A DNA stretch of 64,000 nucleotides from assembly GCA_022606425.2 (NCBI GenBank), contig JAHDVF020000457.1:806001-870000 (forward strand), given 5' to 3'. The notes beneath the pieces were generated by a model. That model saw only the letters and a list, made by a program, of their open reading frames with translations, had not been told where the DNA came from and did not search any database. Position 1 is the first letter of the stretch, and the number at the start of each line of letters is the position of its first letter. Source of the DNA: Lepidostoma basale (taxonomy: Eukaryota; Arthropoda; Insecta; Trichoptera; Lepidostomatidae). Of this stretch, positions 31,351 to 41,819 are shown piece by piece. Both the position numbers and the translations under genes were made by a program.

Positions 31351-32234
31351 AACTAAAATGTCCTTAAAATATATCTAAAATAAAACAATGATATAAAATA
31401 AAATAACAAAATAAAAAAAAATTAACACATAACGTTCTTTTAGATGCTGCACTTGTTGACAGCTGGACGATATATAAAATAACGTTTAATAGACAGTATC
31501 GCAAATATATCAAAATCTCAAGAAAGCACAAACTACAAATCAACTTAACGGCAAAGTTGAGTAGGTGAAAATGGTGGAAGCCTACTTACAAATAGGTGCT
31601 TTTATAATCATCATTAAAGTTTTCTGAAACTAGAAAATGTTTTATCCTGATCTCTGTCTATTACAAATAAAATAACAAATGGCAAAAAGGTTTCAAATTA
31701 ACATAAATCAGAATCGAAAATTGTCAAACGATACAAAGAAAAGAGAAATTATGTTTGTTTGTTCTGGATATAAAACAATGGAAATCTACCATATTCAAGT
31801 TCTGAGTCGTTCTTCATTTTGCTTTGAAATCAAGTGAACAAAAAAGTATGAATTGGGCGGAGGAATTTATTATTAGTATAGAATATACCTAAAAAAGTCT
31901 ACAGAACCGCAACACGGCCAGAATAATAAACTGGAGTTTGCCGCAGTGGTATCTCATAGAGCCTCAATTGTAGCATTAAAAACGAAATTTATTACAGGAA
32001 TAAATTGAAATAAATCATTTGAAATATTCATTCCGCTCAATGGTTTAATCAAAAGTTATGAATGTTAATATCATTTCTGTTTCACCGCTTGAAATATGAA
32101 AAATTTAAAAACGGAACGAGCTTGCAAATAAGCTCATTTCATTGTGTGATGCCTTAACATACGTATTTTACGGAGTAAAAAAAATGTGTCGAAAGTCACT
32201 ATTTTTATTTTTCGGTGAAAAAACAAGTATGACT
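31351..32234. other. Nothing recognised
   Basis: AT-rich sequence with no frame or shared repeat recognised. It separates a SINE from a LINE in opposite orientation. Confidence 0.4.
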
Positions 32235-32907
32235 ATTTAGATATATAAATGCGATGGGCGAGAAATCGGAGCAAGTTGCCGAATTTACGTATCTGGGAAG
32301 CATGTTTACAAGAGACGTAAAAATGGAGAAAGACATCGAGAGAAGGGTTGGTGCTGGGAATAAAATAAATGGCGCACTTAAAGTCATTACTGCAAATAGA
32401 AATATATCCACATAAGCAAAGATGGCAGTACACAATGAAGTTCTAGTGCCAACCCTCGTGTATGGAAGTGAAGAATGGAGCTGGCAAAAGAAGGATGAAA
32501 GCAGGATAAACGCCGTAGAAATGAGATCACTAAGAAGAATATCGAACGATGAAATAAGAAAGAAATGTGAGGCAGATGACTTCATCATGGATAAGTTTAA
32601 AAAAGGATCCCTGAGATGGTTTGGACATATGGAACGAATGGATGAGAGTAGAATGGTTAAAACGTTGTACACAAGCAGCGTGAGTGGAAAAAGAAGCTGA
32701 GGACGACCGAGGAAAATATGGCATGACCAAATTAATCAACTACTAAAAGGTGGTCACATTCGAAGTCGGAATAATCGACGTGCGTATATGGTACGATGTA
32801 TGAATGTAGAGGAATCCCGAGAGGTATGCCAGGACAGAGCATTGTGGCGATCCATTCTCTCTGCCTACCCCTCCGGGGAGATGGCGTGATGGTTAGTTAG
32901 TTAAGAA
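32235..32907 (+). pseudogene. TTAG-tailed LINE, diverged subfamily
   Basis: GEKSEQVAEFTYLGSMFTRD starts the readable part (about 32252). It continues through MAVHNEVLVPTLVYGSEEWS, ISNDEIRKKCEADDFIMDKF and GSLRWFGHMERMDESRMVKT, and ends in CCGGGGAGATGGCGTGATGG plus TTAGTTAGTTA. In-frame stops occur at about 32412 (TAA) and 32698 (TGA). Protein differences from 33679-34372 are many, so it is an older lineage. Confidence 0.85.
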
Positions 32908-32909
32908 CA

Positions 32910-33350
32910 AAATGCAACGTACGACGTGAGAATTTATTGTTTGTCTGAAAGTGGGAAAACAAAAGTGAACAGGAGCAGATCAAAACATATTATTAATGCG
33001 CGATTTATCTAAAAGGGGGAGAAGTAGGTAAGGAAAATGAAATACTTATTTTCAAAACAACATTGCGATGGGGGACTAATTAAATTTGAAAACATTTCCC
33101 CCTTGACATTATTTTGAAGTCTATAGCTGAAAATAACATGTTGTTTCTAAATTTTACTAATAATTACAGTCTCTCATAGTAACTGGATATGAGTATTAAA
33201 CAATATATAATACGATTGTACATATTTATATAACACATATGTTATTAAAAAAATCATTTATTTTGTAAAATAAAATTTCGTTTACATTCACCATCACTTT
33301 ATTCTGTGGATTCGTAATTGAATATTTTTTTAAAAAGATAATCTAACGAT
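32910..33350. other. Nothing recognised
   Basis: AT-rich spacer between a LINE tail and a hairpin; no frame or repeat recognised. Confidence 0.4.
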
Positions 33351-33354
33351 TTTA

Positions 33355-33530
33355 CTGAAAACTATAATGGAAGTTCATTTTGAATAATAATTAAATAAAA
33401 TAATATTTTTAATAACTACTTCCACTTTTGTCTTTATTTAGACAGCGGGCCTGGCGAAACCGGTCGCTGTCTTAATAAAGACAAAAGTGGAAGTAGTTAA
33501 AAAACATCGTTTTATTTAATTATTTTTTTT
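33355..33530. repeat. Penelope-like hairpin, type 2, with short loop
   Basis: TAACTACTTCCACTTTTGTC and its complement GACAAAAGTGGAAGTAGTTA enclose AGACAGCGGGCCTGGCGAAA and CCGGTCGCTGTCT. Compared with 15101-15293 the centre is deleted so that one stem II half is lost. Arms about 45 bp. Confidence 0.7.
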
Positions 33531-33678
33531 TTTAATTGATTATATCCAGGTTTATCATACCATTATTCATAGTTGGGGAAAAAAGTTATCTTATACAATA
33601 GATTAAACCGAATAGTAAATAAGAGAATAAGTATTTTTTATATTATGAAATTTAAATACAAAATAAAGGTGCATATAG

Positions 33679-34372
33679 AAACTAACTAACTAACTAACCA
33701 TCACGCCGTCTCCCCGAAGGGGTAGGCAGAAAGAATGGACTGCCACACCTTTCTTTCCTGACATGTTTCTCTCGATTCCTCAACATTCATACATCGTGTC
33801 ATGCACGCGCGTCGATTTCTTTGACTCCTCACATGGCCGACATTCAATATTTGATTTATTTGATCGTGCCACGTTTTCCTTGGTCTTCCTCTATTTCTGG
33901 TACCATTTACATCATTAACATATAATTTTTTTACCATTCTTTCTTCATTCATTCTTTCCATACGTCCAAACCATCTTAATGATCCTTTCATTATTTTGTT
34001 CATGACACCATCATTCGCACCGCATTCACTTCTTATATTTTCATTCGACACTCTATCATACACAGAATATCCACACATTCGTCTAAGAGATCTCATTTCC
34101 ACTGCATTTATTCTACTTTCATCCTTCCTTTGCCAGTTCCATGCTTCGCTTCCATACATAAGGGTCGGTAGAAGAACACCATTGTGCACTGCCATTCTAG
34201 CTTTTTTGGATAGGTTTTTGTTTGCGATGACAACTTTAAGTGCACCATTCACTTTGTTGCCTGCCCCAACCCTTCTTTCAATATCCCTCTCCACTCTCCC
34301 ATCTCTTGTAAACATACTACCTAAATACACAAACTCAACTACTTGCTCCAAGTTTTCACCATATAGAATATA
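33679..34372 (-). pseudogene. TTAG-tailed LINE, best-preserved C-terminal copy
   Basis: An open frame on the minus strand covers the whole LINE part: NGENLEQ..EFVYLGSMFTRD just after the RT domain, VERDIERRVGAGNKVNGALK, MAVHNGVLLPTLMYGSEAWN, the CGYSVYDRVSNENIRSECGA segment, SLRWFGRMERMNEERMVKKL, GRPRKTWHDQINQILNVG, CMNVEESRETCQERKVWQSI and SILSAYPFGETA. The stop codon TGA lies inside GGCGTGATGG, right before the TTAG tail (33679-33697). The frame runs into unrelated upstream sequence beyond 34372 (the 268-codon reading is partly fortuitous). This class is an endonuclease/reverse-transcriptase LINE of RTE-like type; no upstream endonuclease is present. Confidence 0.9.
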
Positions 34373-34479
34373 TAGAATATATAGTGCATATAGAAAACAA
34401 GTAAAAATAGTAATGGCATACAACAATAATCCTAACAAAATTCTCTTTACTAGTGTATATAAACTGTAACGAGTTGAAG

Positions 34480-34575
34480 TTTTGTCACATTTGATAAAGC
34501 GAAACATGTCATTCCAATAAAATACAATAAAACTTCTAGAAAACTGGCGTTTCCATTCGTATTAATTATCTAACA
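34480..34575 (+). repeat. Penelope-like type 4 half unit
   Basis: CATTTGATAAAGCGAAACATGTCATTCC (shown here in part: GCGAAACATGTCATTCC) and ATACAATAAAACTTCTAGAA / AACTGGCGTTTCCATTCGTA. One arm only; the other may have been lost on the LINE side. Confidence 0.5.
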
Positions 34576-34579
34576 AAAT

Positions 34580-34710
34580 TCAATATAATCCAAAACCGTT
34601 TTCGAGCATGCGCATTGTGTGTATTTCGAATTAATTCGAGAGAATCGAAGTATTCTTCTCTCGTATTTTAAATTTCTCGTACTTTTTCTTTGACGACATC
34701 CGATTTTTGC
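34580..34710 (-). repeat. Dispersed repeat R3, inverted partial copy
   Basis: AGCATGCGCATTGTGTG, TCGAATTAATTCGAGAGAATCG and CGACATCCGATTTTTGCC are the complement of parts of 37068-37400 and 59855-60092. Class unknown. Confidence 0.5.
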
Positions 34711-34991
34711 CTATGACTGATTTAGTTATAATCTATCCATACTTTTATATTTATTTTTTTAATTGTTACAGACGGAATAAATTCCAATACATTTTTTGAT
34801 CCTTAAATCTAAGAACAGTTTAAAAGTAACCGTAAAATTTTTGCCTAAGACGAGTTAAAACTGTGATAAGAGTATAGGTACGTAGGCAGATTATTAAAGA
34901 AGAAAGACACTAATAAAAATAAAGAATACAGGTATAAAGATTATTAAGGAGATTATATCTATACGAATATGCAGCCAAGCTTTATATTCGG

Positions 34992-35345
34992 ATGCTAGGT
35001 AAAATAGAAGTCGATAAACACCTGGTCACCTGGAAATTCATAAAAAATCCCCTGTATGGCAGCTGTTCTGGCGAATATATTAAATCTTCCTCACGGTGGC
35101 CTTTGCCGAATATGTTACAAATCAGGAAGAGAGCTGACGCGAGAGGCTACGGGCAGTATTATGGCGGTCACGTAGTCCGGACACAGGAGCCCGAGGCGGG
35201 GAGGGTCGGTCGCCGGTCGGCAAGAAACTATTTTTCAAAAATCAGCCCTTGTTTGGAAAATGCTGCATTATTTTGGCAAACCACTGAAATTCCTCCTGGC
35301 ATGAATACACATTGTCTGTTTTCGTTTCTACTTTTTTATTTATAA
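34992..35345 (+). other. 117-codon open frame, unrecognised
   Basis: Codes MLGKIEVDKHLVTWKFIKNP and a Gly/Arg-rich middle, with a hydrophobic end (CLFSFLLFYL). I recognise no domain, and the surrounding sequence has no promoter or splice features that I can support. The stretch 35080-35240 is GC-rich for this window. Could be chance or a decayed exon. Confidence 0.2.
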
Positions 35346-35564
35346 GAAGCGCTGTCAGTTGAATTTTCTTTTAAGCCGTAAAGAATTTACAGCGAACGGA
35401 TGCTTTGCGGCTTTAAACATATATTTACGATTTTCATTTACACAAAATTTTATTTTGTTTGACGGCTAATTTTAGATTTAAAAGTGTTCATTTCAGCAAC
35501 GTTTCGGAAATAATAACGATTCAGAGGAAAACTTAATTTTAAAACGTTGCGTATCATAATTTAA

Positions 35565-35977
35565 CCCCTACCACTCCATTATTTTTGATATTGTTTGTCA
35601 GCCAACTCTAATTTAAATAATAATAATGTCTTAATATTTTGATTGAAAGGTAGTTACAAAAAAAATCATTAAAAATTCATTTGTATTTTAATGATTTATT
35701 CTTCAAATAAAAAACAATTTACAAAAAACATTATGGACTTTTGCATAGTATGGTACTTTTTAAAACAATCTCCAGGATGTATACCAGGTTTTCTGGAACA
35801 GGTCTCACAAAACCACACTGTTTCCCGTCTTCCCCCTGGAATCTTTCTGTTACTGCACACAGTCCAGCCTTTAGAACCTTTGTCCAGTTTCGCAATGAAG
35901 TGGGGCTTGTACTTAATCACTCCTCTGTATGACGTATAACGCGAAGTTCCCGCCATTTTACCTATGTGAATTTGCAA
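35565..35977 (-). pseudogene. piggyBac-like transposase, C-terminal cysteine-rich end
   Basis: A 93-codon minus-strand frame (35696-35977) reads KGWTVCSNRKIPGGRRETVW, then FCETCSRKPGIHPGDCFKKY and H. The C-x-C, CxxC and CF..YH pattern is that of the cysteine-rich domain at the end of piggyBac transposases, which recognises the element ends. After the stop, 130 bp of AT-rich sequence leads to TTAACCCCTACCACTCC at 35561; TTAA is the piggyBac target and C-rich ends are usual, so this is probably the element's 3' end. The DDE core is missing: the frame is cut off by the LINE at 35983. Confidence 0.65.
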
Positions 35978-35982
35978 GGATT

Positions 35983-36405
35983 ATTTTAACTAACTAAATA
36001 ACTAACTAACCATCACGCCGTCTCCCCGAAGGGGTAGGCAGAAAGAATGGACTGCCACAGATTTCTTTCGAGACATATTTCTCTCGCTTCCTCAACATTT
36101 ATACATCGTGTCATGCACGCGCGTCGATTTCTCTGACTCCTCACATGGCCGACATTCAATATTTGATTTATTTGATCGTGCCAGGTTTTCCTCGGTCTTC
36201 CTTTGTTTCTAATTCCATTTACATCGTTAATATATAATATTTTTACCATTCTTTCTTCATTCATTATTTCCATATGTCCAAACCATCTTAATGATCCTTT
36301 CATTATTTTGTTCATAACACCATCATTTGCACCGCATTCACTTCTCATATTTTCATTCGACACTCTATCATACACAGAGTATCCACACATTCGTCTAAGA
36401 GATCC
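35983..36405 (-). pseudogene. TTAG-tailed LINE copy
   Basis: Tail TAACTAACTAAATAACTAAC, then the C-terminal part in one open frame of 125 codons: CGYSVYDRVSNENMRSECGA, SLRWFGHMEIMNEERMVKIL, NKGRPRKTWHDQINQILNVG. The copy abuts the piggyBac fragment on one side; on the other, an AATAATAATAATATTAA stretch leads to a second piggyBac-like end. Confidence 0.85.
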
Positions 36406-36422
36406 AATAATAATAATATTAA

Positions 36423-37063
36423 CCTTTAGCTGCTCAGCGGTCCCTTATGGGACCGCAAATTTGCGCCATTAACTGCCCAACGATCCCGTAGGGGACCGGT
36501 GATTTTGCTATCGTATTACACTGATTTATGACAAAAGTATTAAAAATATTAATATTAGCTTATGAAAATAATGTCTTTGAGATATCAATAAATAATTTTA
36601 TTTTCGGTTCCGATAAATATTGTTGTCATGATGCGTAATATTAGTATTTATACCTGCGTTACTAGGTCCACTCTTGGGATATGCATTGTGTTTAATTTTA
36701 ATTAATTGCGGTCCGCCTAATAAAACACACAATCTACAACACTATCACTTTTTCGTCATCTCTTGAACTGAACGATTGTAATTACATGCTGTTGTGAATG
36801 TTTAAATTTCATATTTAAATTTTTTATGTTATTTTTTAACTCTAATGTGAAATTATATAAAATGTGAAAAATTACAAATAAAGCTTCTTTAAATTATAAG
36901 CAATCTTTTCCTTTCAAAATTCTTTTTATTTTACCAAAATAGAATTACTAATTTTAGAGATATAATTATTTTTATAACAGCTACGCGTAGGTCGCAAGTC
37001 GCGCGAATATTTGCTTGGGCAGTGAGCTACCTTTATTGCACGCGGCCTACGGGCGTTTAAAGA
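36423..37063. mobile_element. piggyBac-like non-autonomous element
   Basis: Flanked by TTAA (36419-36422 and 37064-37067). The left end CCTTTAGCTGCTCAGCGGTC has the CCTTT start of many piggyBac-like elements and is repeated directly 47 bp on as CCATTAACTGCCCAACGATC, each followed by a short hairpin (CCC.TA.GGGACCG). The right end, read inward, is TCTTTAAACGCCCGTAGGCC, only weakly similar. The interior is AT-rich and noncoding. The two end-like repeats suggest subterminal transposase sites. Confidence 0.45.
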
Positions 37064-37067
37064 TTAA

Positions 37068-37400
37068 AGCAAAAACCCGAATGTCATCAAAAAATTGACA
37101 ACGAGAATATTTTGAATACAAGCGAGTACTGCGATTCTCTCCGAAACTAATTCGAAATGCATACGATGCGCATGCCTAAGAACGTTTCTGGATTATTTTG
37201 TTTTTTTGTGTTGATTGTTGTTGTATAACGGTAGTGAAGAAAACGAAAGGAAAACAATGGTTTTGTTAGTTGTGAATTTTTAAACATGTGTGGAAAAAAA
37301 ATGACTTTAAAGTTAAATTTATTACCGATTACGATTGTACAGTGAACCAAGTTTTTAAATAGTTGAAAATCTTTACTTTCGTGAATATTTCACGGGTTGC
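37068..37400 (+). repeat. Dispersed repeat R3, long copy
   Basis: Matches 59855-60092 in AAAACCCGAATGTCATCAA, GAATATTTTGAATACAA, GCATACGATGCGCATGCCTA, AGAACGTTTCTG, TTGTTGTATAA and TATTTCACGGGTTGCAACTA. No open frame is shared. Starts next to the TTAA of the piggyBac-like element. Confidence 0.6.
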
Positions 37401-37529
37401 AACTAGTTTCACAATTATTCGCTGGCGATTGGATCGTGATAGACTCATTTATATTTTTTAACCACAATTATTCCAACATATCATACATATTATAGTACTA
37501 TTTTGTATGGTTCTTAACAGAAAGAGAGA

Positions 37530-37725
37530 GAAAGAGACTAGAGACTAAAGAACTCATATGGAGACCTCGTAGAAGGAGACCCCCGCCCACAATGGTTTGA
37601 TGACATTAGAAATATTCCTGGTGATGGGATGCAAAAGCACAAGATAGGAATATGTGGAGAAGTATGGCGGACTCGGATATCCAGCATTTGACGGCATCGG
37701 CTATATAGTAAAGTCTATAAATACA
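37530..37725 (+). pseudogene. RTE-type LINE, C-terminal end
   Basis: Fragments GDPRPQWFDDIRNIPGD, then (after a frameshift) AQDRNMWRSMADSDIQH match the C-terminal pattern RGRPP.RW.DDI.K.AG..W...AQDR..WR...EAY.QQ of insect LINEs. Followed by an unrelated LINE tail at 37755. Confidence 0.5.
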
Positions 37726-37754
37726 TTTTAATAAAAACTAAATACATTTTTCCA

Positions 37755-37925
37755 AAGAATGGACACCACCAGACTACCCTATATTGGACTACATAATTTG
37801 CCTCACGGGACTCGTCCTTGTGGAAGACCTATTGACATATGAAAAGACAGCTGGGAATCCACTTCACAGGAGGAGCAACCCTCTGAAGAACAGAACACGT
37901 AGGTTTACAGAAAGGAAGAAGAAGA
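37755..37925 (+). mobile_element. LINE 3' end with GAA tail, copy 1
   Basis: GAATGGACACCACCAGACTA, CGGGACTCGTCCTTGTGGAA, GACAGCTGGGAATCCACTTC and ACAGGAGGAGCAACCCTC lead to GGTTTACAG..AGGAAGAAGAAGAAG. The same order occurs at 40870-41065, 53410-53575 and 59400-59550, and upstream of the last one the LINE protein is readable. Confidence 0.65.
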
Positions 37926-38256
37926 AGATATTTTCCTTTTTGATTAAAAATGTAATATTAAATAAAATATACAACTCTAAATTTCAAAACTTTCTCAGAA
38001 TATATTTGCCATTGCTACGTGCGCTCTGTTACCAACGCAACCGTTATGATTTTCGGCACACATTTACTGGTGAAAAGATATTTCGCAAGTATAGAAAAGT
38101 AAAGCAAGTTGTTTACGTTTAAAAGCCATGCAATTCTGAGATCCTCTCAGCAGGAGCGGCCCGTTCTCGTATATCCTTTAGGAGATAAACATTATTTATT
38201 TCCCCTCACGCGAGTTCCATATTTCCCTCTCCGGCAGTTGTGAAGTATGGGTAGCA

Positions 38257-39153
38257 TAGGGTTGCCGCAATAGTACAGGTACTGACCGGGACACAAACAA
38301 AACTCTAGAAAAGTAATGTCCAGAGTATTCAATTCTAATTAAAAATGATGTCCGTAGTACTTCGTAGGTACCTATCTAATAAGAAAATCAAACAATATGG
38401 TGAAGGAACATTTTTATTTTCTATGTTTATTTAGCTAATAATATAATGATTATATAGATTTCAACATGAACAATATTCTTCTTCTTTCCTTTTGCCATTT
38501 CCCATCATCTGGGACCGACCCCCTTGTACGAAAACGCCAAACTTTTCTATTTTGACTCTTCTCCACTGTCAGGTTCTCGCGTTGGAGCTCCTTTTCCATG
38601 TTGGCCCATCATGTTGCTATTGGACGACCACTTCTTCATGGTATTGTGAGAATGCTGAGGGTTTTTTAGACCGTATCACCGGAGTCGAGATTCTCTTAAT
38701 TTTTTCGTTATTGGGGCAACCTTAAAGCTACCCCTCACGTATTTGTTCTTTACGTGGTCCAGCCTTGTGACGCCTGCGGCCCACCTCACCATTTTCATCT
38801 CGGCAGCGTGGACTCGACGTTCGTGGACTTTTTTGTTGGTCAAATACTCTGCTTCATATACCATGGCGGGCCTCACTGCAGTCTTGTAGATTCTGCCCTT
38901 AGTCCTAATATTATTTTCATTATACTTTGCATTCAAAAGTTCAAAAAGATTAAACTGTTCTAATATTTCTCTGTCTTCTTGATCAGCTTAAGAGCTCCGG
39001 TTTCCCCATAACATATATGTAAAGCCACGATTTTTGCAAAATAGCGCGGCTCAATTTTTTCGACTGGGACATTTGATGGGCCAACCGGGACAACGGGACA
39101 GAGTTTCTAAACCGGTGACATGTCCCGGTGTACCGGGACGTATGGCAACCCTA
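38257..39153. mobile_element. hAT-like element with nested LINE fragment
   Basis: Inverted ends TAGGGTTGCCGCAATAGTAC and, read inward from the right, TAGGGTTGCCATACGTCCCG. Flanks GGGTAGCA (38249-38256) and GTGTAGTA (39154-39161) match at six of eight positions, as for an aged 8-bp hAT duplication. Subterminal GACCGGGACAC on the left and a cluster of CCGGGAC / GTCCCGG motifs on the right look like repeated transposase-binding sites. No transposase is encoded. A LINE fragment (38480-38940) lies inside. Confidence 0.65.
38480..38940 (-). pseudogene. LINE C-terminal fragment inside the hAT-like element
   Basis: The minus strand reads GRIYKTAVRPAMVYEAEYLT, then AAEMKMVRWAAGVTRLDHVK and VAPITKKLRESRLRW-like. 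This is the standard LINE pattern KIYKT.VRP...YG.EC....H...EMRMLRW..G.TR.D...N..IR. After about 38680 the sequence continues as decayed 3' end to a GAAGAAGAA-like terminus near 38480. Open for 86 codons only. Confidence 0.75.
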
Positions 39154-39344
39154 GTGTAGTAGCGCCTTCCGCGCCAACATCCTAATGCAGTGCTCCACAA
39201 ACTACGGGCTGCCCGCATATCAACGTACTCTCGGCTCTGCTCAAACACGGGACCACTTTAAGGTTCAAAACCAATGCTAGTAAACATTTCCTGTTCATAA
39301 TTAATACCAATGAACAGTCGGTTTTCTAGAAGTTTAAAAAAAAA

Positions 39345-39760
39345 TACTTACCATCACGGACAGTCACTCCGAAAGAACGAACCGTCACCCTGTTCTTTCC
39401 TGACATACTTCTCTGGCTTCCTCAACATTCATACATCGTGTCGTGTACGCACGTCGATTTCTCCGACTCATTATTATTTCTTTATACATTCTTTTCATGT
39501 TATTACATGCAATTTCATGATAGAAGTTCATTGTAAACCGTGAATTTTTTTTTTTTAATAATATTTTTTAAATATATATTAAGTTAAAATCCACTATGCT
39601 GGTGTCTTCGATCGGTTTCGGCAGCTTCAAAAAAATTCACATTTTTTCCATGTGTCCAAACCATCTTAATGATCCTTTATTTGTTTTATTCGTAACACCG
39701 TCATTCGCATTGCATTCACTTCTTATATTTCCATTTGATACTCTATCATACACAGATTTT
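39345..39760 (-). pseudogene. TTAG-LINE copy interrupted by a Penelope-like arm
   Basis: The LINE 3' part is at 39349-39470 (GACATACTTCTCTGGCTTCC, CATACATCGTGTCGTGTACG, CGTCGATTTCTCCGACTC) and the more 5' part at 39644-39760 (GTGTCCAAACCATCTTAATG, ATGATCCTTTATTTG, TCTATCATACACAG). The intervening block is type 3 hairpin sequence. The LINE tail itself has decayed. Confidence 0.65.
39500..39640 (-). repeat. Penelope-like type 3 arm inserted in the LINE
   Basis: AATTTCATGATAGAAGTTCATTG, then AAGTTAAAATCCACTATGC and TCTTCGATCGGTTTCGGCAGC match, in order, one arm of the palindrome at 40110-40361 and its outer flank (CAATGAATTTCTACCAAGAA). Confidence 0.55.
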
Positions 39761-39868
39761 CACACTTTCAGTTTTTTCTCTATTTTTCGACAAACATAAT
39801 AATTTTTCTTTCATTCATTCTTTCAAAATCTACGCAATCATTTGTAATAGAAGTTTTAATTTTATTTT

Positions 39869-40046
39869 ATGGACATTGGACGATCGAAGTGTGCGCGGAA
39901 GATGCCTATTGGTGAGGTTCGCAACCCATCATAACGCGTCTCCCGCGGGGGCGAAAAGATAAGAATAGAGAGCTGTATAGGTTAAAGTGTGGCAGTCCAT
40001 TCTTTTTGCCTACCCCTTCGGGGAGACGGCTTGATGGTTAGTTATA
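39869..40046 (+). mobile_element. TTAG-tailed SINE, copy 6
   Basis: Longest head seen: ATTGGACGATCGAAGTGTGC, GCGGAAGATGCCTATTGGTG, a 6-bp loss before AGGTTCGCAACCCATC, and the standard end GGGGAGACGGCTTGATGG with a TTAGTTATATATATATA tail. The ACGATCGAAGTGTGCGCGG head also precedes copy 7, so the complete element is close to 190 bp. Confidence 0.8.
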
Positions 40047-40109
40047 TATATATATATACTTCTTTAAAAGTGTATTGTATTATAAGCGTGGATTTAAACT
40101 ATGTAAGTG

Positions 40110-40361
40110 ATAAATAATGAAAATAAAAAAAAAATATTAAGAATTTTTCTATGTTAATTTTTAGTGTAAAATCTACTTATTAATTTTCGACTTCGACCGG
40201 TTTCGGCAGCTCGCTGCCATCTTCTGGTAAACGAAACCAGAAACCAGAAGATAGCAGCGAGCTGCCGAAACCGGTCGAAGACGAAAATTAATAAGTAGAT
40301 TTTACACTAAAAATAAACATAGAAAAAATCTTAATAATTTTTTTTTATTTTCATTATTTAC
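40110..40361. repeat. Penelope-like hairpin, type 3: ~250-bp near-perfect palindrome
   Basis: Arms of about 115 bp from AATAATGAAAATAAAAAAAA to TTTTTTTATTTTCATTATTT, centre at CTGGTAAACGAAACCAGAAAC. On the right arm AGCAGCGAGCTGC (stem with CGAG loop) runs into CGAAACCGGTCGAAG; the left arm is its complement. Very few mismatches, so it is either young or corrected by gene conversion between the arms. Confidence 0.75.
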
Positions 40362-40865
40362 AATGAATTTCTACCAAGAAATTTCAATCAACAACATATG
40401 TAAGTGATACGCAATGGCAATGAAATATAAAAATAAAATATTTATAAATACGAATGTTTTAGAATCATGTTTTTACTAGGTGAATCACAGGAACGGTTAA
40501 ATTATTTCACCTGAAAAAATTCAAAGAACGACGCACTCTGCGTACTCGAAAAGGTACTAGCTTTAAATGTTTCGGCGGGAATCTACTTACAAAAAAGCTT
40601 TCGGGACGTGTGTACTCGTATGCTAAGGGCGCCTTCACAATATATTATTTTGTTCGACCACATTCGCTGACAGATAAAGCTACTCATATAATACTCCAAA
40701 TCCTTAGAAACATCTATCTTTATTATTTTCACATCTTTTGAAGATCATAAATTTATTATATAAATCGTTCAAAGGCTTATATTTATACATAACCTAGTTG
40801 TACCCAACCACGCGTTGCTGTGGCATAGTTTGGTTAAGGTTAGGCTAGTGCCATCGTAAGATGAT
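40362..40865. other. Nothing recognised
   Basis: AT-rich, with a balanced patch at 40490-40650. No frame or shared repeat recognised. Confidence 0.4.
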
Positions 40866-40869
40866 GTAG

Positions 40870-41065
40870 ACAGCATTGGAAGGACTAATACGGTCATGTC
40901 CAAAGAATGGATGCCGTCTGGCTCCCAGATATTTCACTACATAATCAAGCTCACAAGACTCGTCCCCGTGGAAGATATTTGAATAGATGGTAGGACAGCT
41001 GGAGATCCACCTCACAGGAGGAAAAACCCTCAAAAGAAGAAGATCACATAGGTAGTAAGGAAGAA
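40870..41065 (+). mobile_element. LINE 3' end with GAA tail, copy 2
   Basis: Contains CGGTCATGTCCAAAGAATGG, CACAAGACTCGTCCCCGTGG, GACAGCTGGAGATCCACCTC and a GAAGGAGAGAAGAAAAAAAA end. Corresponds to 37755-37925. Confidence 0.6.
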
Positions 41066-41292
41066 GGAGAGAAGAAAAAAAACTTAAGTGGAAAACTGGA
41101 CAAAAAATATTAAAAAATATTTATTATTGCATATTTATTTGAATTAATATGGGAGTATCGTAAGATGTCTGTCATTATTGATACCCCACTATTTATGAAA
41201 TGAGTAGCTCCTTTGAACATTATTAGCCAGTAAATTTATTTATTTTTACATTTGACATCACTTTTGAACATGGATTCACATTTCAATAACTT

Positions 41293-41562
41293 TTGAAAAC
41301 ACTATATATGTACTCGTATGTATCACTTCTGGGCAGGTTTAGACGATATATCAGCGCAGAAACATGCGAGACTGTATATAACGCAATCATTCTCCCTCAT
41401 ATAAATTACTGTAGCGGCATATTATTTTTAGCAAATGAAGAAGATATACGAAGATTAACCATCCTCCAGAATAAGGCAATGAGGATAAGTTTAAGGAGAA
41501 GCAGATATGCCAGGATTAAAGTGATACTGAAAGAGCTAAAAATTGTGTCATTTAAAAAATAA
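41293..41562 (+). pseudogene. CR1/jockey-type LINE, C-terminal RT extension
   Basis: The frame reads LLGRFRRYISAETCETVYNA, then IILPHINYCSGILFLANEED and RRLTILQNKAMRISL. This is the segment after the thumb of jockey/CR1-type reverse transcriptases (...Y.AIVLPH..YCS.I.......I.KLQ..QNKAMR.IL). The remainder is lost. It comes from a different family than the copy at 17006. Confidence 0.7.
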
Positions 41563-41819
41563 TTACACATAACATTTTATTACTAATACACAAAATTGGT
41601 AATGGGCACACCTCCCAAGAATTTTTAAGGAAGATAAAAAGTAACCAACATGAACATCAATATGAAACAAGAAAGAAAAATAAATAAATAAGTAAATAAA
41701 ATGTAACCTTATATTGATGTGTGTGTGGATTTTTATAATTGAATGTTTGATTGCTTTTTATTAGAACATGTGTTGTGTACATGTGTACTATTTCAAGTAA
41801 ATGAAATAAAAACAAATAT

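Noticed and set aside
33679..34507. 268-codon frame as a host gene
   Set aside because: The readable part is the C-terminal end of a repeated LINE with a TTAG tail, and the upstream ~45 codons are chance extension.
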